64,000 bases of DNA from Hedera helix (Eukaryota; Streptophyta; Magnoliopsida; Apiales; Araliaceae): assembly GCA_947179155.2 (NCBI GenBank), contig OX359287.1, positions 1,026,501 through 1,090,500 on the forward strand, written 5' to 3'. Both the position numbers and the translations under genes were made by a program. How positions within the stretch are numbered: the first letter of the stretch is position 1; every line of letters starts with the position of its first letter. Below are positions 60,808 to 64,000 of the stretch, piece after piece. Under the pieces are notes generated by a model, which saw nothing but the letters and a program-made list of their open reading frames with translations, made no database searches and was not told the DNA's origin.

Positions 60808-62314
60808 TTGCAATCAAATAAATTCAATTACTTCAACAATCAATTTGAATTAACCTGAAAGGCAAAATTAAAAAAATGCAATGAACATGGCAGACTCTAA
60901 GAGACCTAACCCAGAAATGACAGAGAAAGAATTCCTGATTCTTCTACAAATAAAGCATCAAGCTTTACATAACCATACTGAAAAGGATAAAAGAAAATTA
61001 AATATTATACAAACAACCCAACTTAAAAAATGGGTCACAAGCCTCGAGAAATGCCATATTAAGCAAATACCCTACATACAGCGTGTCTGTGTGTTAGTCT
61101 AAGGAGATTAATACATACATACAGTAATAGATAAAGAAACATCAAAAGGACACAGAAACAATCATCAGCCATCAGTCAGTCACCTTAGAAACTAAACTGA
61201 AACAAGAAACAAATTGACAAATGAAACTGCGAGAAAGATATAGGAGGAAACCTTAAAATTGTGTAGGTACAAGAAAAAGGGGGCAGGGCGACAAAATACT
61301 GCTTTCTTTATGTGCAAACCGCCGTCTCGTGTTCGCGGGGCAGTTTGTTACCTTCACTCCCCCTCCGTCTCCCCTAATATATGTATTTATATGTATACAT
61401 ATATATGTATATATAATGATCGACGTTGTTATGAATTAAAAATAAATAAATATTATTTTAGTAGTCGAATACAAAAATTAACTCTCGAGATTAAAATTAA
61501 AAAATTAACGTCCAACGGATTATGTCCATTATTAATAATAACAAATATCGCTGATACTAATAACGTTTTATTAATAGACGTAATTTATAATAGCGGACAT
61601 AAAACGTGAATTTTTCAATTATAATTTCGAAAGTTAATTTATGTATTAGACATTAACGATAATGTTTATCTATTTTTAATTTATAACTATATATATATAT
61701 ATTGGACTAATAGTTATTATTAGTATTATTAGATTAGACAAAATTAACCCGAACCCACGAGTAAGTTCGGTTTATTTGTCAAAAATTGGGCCTTGAATTT
61801 GAAGCCATTTTGGCTCGGGCCAATTTTTTTAGCAAGAAAATTGATGGACTAGACTTTAATCAACAAAATATCTTTCTGATATTGCATGTTTCTTCCGAAA
61901 GAAAAAGTAAGATTTTGTTAAAAAAATACTAGCTAGATGCTTGTAAATTATATATTTTCAGATACTGATCTTAGAGTTGTAGTTGATTAGTCATTGCTAA
62001 CAATATCAATCGATAAGGTGGAAATGCATGACTTGCTTCAATCCGTGGACCCCGTCACACGAAGTAGATTATGTTCTTCAAATTAAGGATATTTGCCATG
62101 CATGTATTGAATAAGATAAGGTGAGAGGCTGGACTTGATTCTATGCACATTTATTTCACAATACACAATAAAAAAATTGAGTGGCAAATAGCCCTTTATA
62201 TTTAAAGTTAACATGCATGCTTCATATTTATTTTAGTTAATCTTAAATGATTGTTTAATTTTACATATGTAAAGTTATAAAGTATTAGAATTATTGTTAT
62301 TATAAATACTATTT
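60808..62314. other. Upstream region of DTX45 and spacer
   Basis: Presumably includes the DTX45 promoter and leader on the minus strand. Short AT repeats lie at about 61375-61415 and 61688-61702. The ORFs seen here have no recognisable content. Confidence 0.5.
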
Positions 62315-62483
62315 TGTTATTAGCTTATGTTAGGTAGGGTAGTATTGTATTTTTTCATTTCTTTAATGTTGTCCTAGTTTTGCTTAGTTAAGGGTTAGTC
62401 TCTTTTTAGTTTACTTCATTTGTAATTTGGTTTCTTCTTTTAAATGATAATCTCATATTATTTCTCTTTCAATTAATCTATCA
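62315..62483 (+). mobile_element. Probable 5' LTR of a Ty1/copia element
   Basis: Ends ATCTATCA directly before TGGTATCAAGAGC, a tRNA-Met-type primer binding site. The LTR start is not certain; TG dinucleotides at 62315 (TGTTATTAGC) or 62328 (TGTTAGGTAGGG) are candidates, giving 156-169 bp. The 3' LTR lies outside the window. Confidence 0.55.
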
Positions 62484-62496
62484 TGGTATCAAGAGC
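62484..62496 (+). other. Primer binding site of the copia element (initiator tRNA-Met type)
   Basis: TGGTATCAAGAGC matches the common TGGTATCAGAGC with a one-base insertion, placed immediately after the LTR end. Confidence 0.75.
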
Positions 62497-62730
62497 AAGG
62501 TTCCGGTGGGCGCAGTTTTCCGGTGGGTATCTCATCGTCGGTAGATCTGGTATTTCGCTGTTTTTATTAGACCTTTTGATTGATTTGATGTTGATTATTT
62601 GATTTGTTGCTGTGAGTTGTGTAGTTGTGTATTTGGTGTTGTTGTTGAGAGTTGAGTTTAGCCAGATTTGGTTGTAGCTACTTCATTGGTTGATTTGCAT
62701 TGGTGATATTAGTTTATTGTTGATTGACAT

Positions 62731-64000
62731 CATGACTGGTAATAAAGATGATTCGTTGCAGTCTATTAGTGTTAGATTGAATGGTAAAAAAAATTCATAT
62801 TGGAGTTATGTTATGAAAAATTTCTTAAAAGGAAAGAAGATGTGGGGATATATTTTCTGAAATTGTGTGTAAACCTGTAGATAAAAAGGATGGTAAATTT
62901 GTCGAAGAGTTTGAAACTTGGGAAATGAATAATTCGAAAATCTTAACTTGGATTAATAACTCTTTTGAGCACTCCATTGGCATGCAAATGGCTAAATATG
63001 ACACTTCAAAAGAGGTGTGGGATCATTTAGAGAGGTTGTATACGCAATCTAACTTTGCCAAAAAGTATCAGTTGTAAATTGATATTCGTGCTCTTCAACA
63101 GAAAAACATGAGTGTTCAGGAGTTATTCTGCCATGACTGATCTTTGGGATCAATTAACTCTCACAGAAACTTCTGAACTTCGTGCCTTTGCCCCGTATAT
63201 TGCTTCTAGAAAAGAGCAACGATTGGTTCAGTTTTTAATGGCTCTTTATGATGATTTTGAATCTTTACGTGGCAATATTTTGCACCGCATTCCCTTGCCA
63301 TCTGTTGATTCAGTTGTTAGTGAATTGTTGGCTGAAGAAATGCGTCATCAGTCCCACACTGGGAAAGGAGTTCTTCCAACGACCACCTCATCTGTTTTGG
63401 TTGTACCCTAACGTCCATCTTTCACCAAGCCTAATCCAAAGGCTGCAGATGATGAATGTAGCTATTGCAAGCAATCAGGACATTGGAAGGCTCAATGCCC
63501 TCAACTGTTGAACAAGGGAGTGCAACCGCGATTTCAACGGCCTAGGCATAATCAGTTCTCTCAGAATCAGTTCATTCAGTCATATCGTGGTCCTAGGCCT
63601 CCACAGTCTCGCACTGCTACACCTGTACCTCCATCTGACGATGCGGTGACTAGAGCATCCACTTCTGCTCCGCCTACGACGGACTCACTTACTGAACAAT
63701 TTCAGAAGTTCCTTGCCTCGTCTCATGCTTTTGCTGCCTCAGGTTTGTCACCTCCAAATTCATCAGGTACATCTTCATGTATCTGGGTTTTGGATTCTGG
63801 AGTTTTTCATCATATGTCACCTGACACTTCCTGTTTTACATCTATTTCACCTACTAATGCTAAGCCTGTTGTTATTGCTGATGGTACATTAATGTCCTTA
63901 GCAGGAATTGGTCTTGTTGTCACATCTCATATGTCTCTTCCGCATGTTTATCATATTCCCAATCTTGCATTGAATCTTGTTTCTGTTAGTCAATTATGTG
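62731..64000 (+). pseudogene. Ty1/copia gag and start of pol, degenerate, runs off the window
   Basis: ATG at 62731 starts MTGNKDDSLQSISVRLNGK, the typical copia gag N terminus. It continues through a frameshift near 62858 (FVEEFETWEMNNSKILTWIN) and further shifts or stops near 63077 and 63125, then reads AMTDLWDQLTLTETSEL. A TAA at 63409-63411 replaces a probable CAA. Next comes a CCHC zinc knuckle, CSYCKQSGHWKAQC at about 63457-63500, and a protease-like WVLDSGVFHHMS at about 63787-63822 where intact copies have an Ala-Ser pair. A GAG pre-integrase type segment (HIPNLALNLVSVSQLC) ends the window. Several lesions show it is inactive. Confidence 0.85.

Noticed and set aside
1..64000. CRISPR arrays, bacterial operons, rRNA, tRNA genes
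   Set aside because: No repeat-spacer pattern, no ribosomal sequence and no clear tRNA box A/B pair recognised by eye; the window is plant nuclear DNA. A tRNAscan run would settle tRNAs.

Overview
This is nuclear DNA from a eudicot plant. It holds five intron-rich protein-coding genes with plant-style GT-AG splicing. The space between and inside them is filled with AT-rich DNA, plant MITEs, hAT elements, a Helitron and Ty3/gypsy and Ty1/copia retrotransposons. I cannot name the species; nothing seen argues against an asterid.

Host genes, left to right. (1) 978-9366, minus: a DSK2-type ubiquilin (UBL, STI1 repeats, UBA), 8 exons, 568 aa; introns 1 and 2 contain transposons. (2) 27584-31222, minus: a small histidine-phosphatase / phosphoglycerate-mutase family protein, 6 exons, 226 aa. 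(3) 31524-33491, plus: SLY1, the Sec1/Munc18 protein of ER-Golgi transport, 2 exons, 620 aa; its ATG lies about 300 bp from the ATG of gene 2, so the two are a head-to-head pair. (4) 40393-51693, plus: the regulatory subunit of mitochondrial NAD-isocitrate dehydrogenase, 4 exons, 375 aa; its first intron is about 9.7 kb. (5) 54150-60807, minus: a plastid-type MATE transporter of the DTX45 class, 13 exons, 623 aa, with one GC-AG intron. For all five genes the exon lengths I derived from splice sites add up to an open reading frame.

Mobile DNA. 9766-26586 is a three-part nest. The outer element is an old, gag-only Ty3/gypsy element on the plus strand. Its gag is split by a 3.58 kb LTR-like insert (11548-15123, duplication GGTTC). 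Downstream of gag it is interrupted again by a 9.5 kb Tat-lineage element on the minus strand (15889-25421, duplication TTGAT). The Tat element carries dual RNase H domains and an extra spliced antisense ORF between pol and its 3' LTR. 34870-38961 is a second giant LTR-like unit (4.1 kb), itself hit by a 538-bp hAT element with a perfect 8-bp duplication. The first intron of the IDH gene contains a 6.17 kb non-autonomous Helitron (43042-49215, minus) that appears to have captured exons of an LRR receptor kinase and of a second gene with a membrane span. The right edge (about 62315-64000) enters a decayed Ty1/copia element.

The five host genes are unrelated housekeeping or transport genes and do not form a pathway. 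The most interesting content is the set of transposon structures: the gene-capturing Helitron, the antisense spliced ORF in the Tat element, the dated nest, and the two giant LTR-like units.
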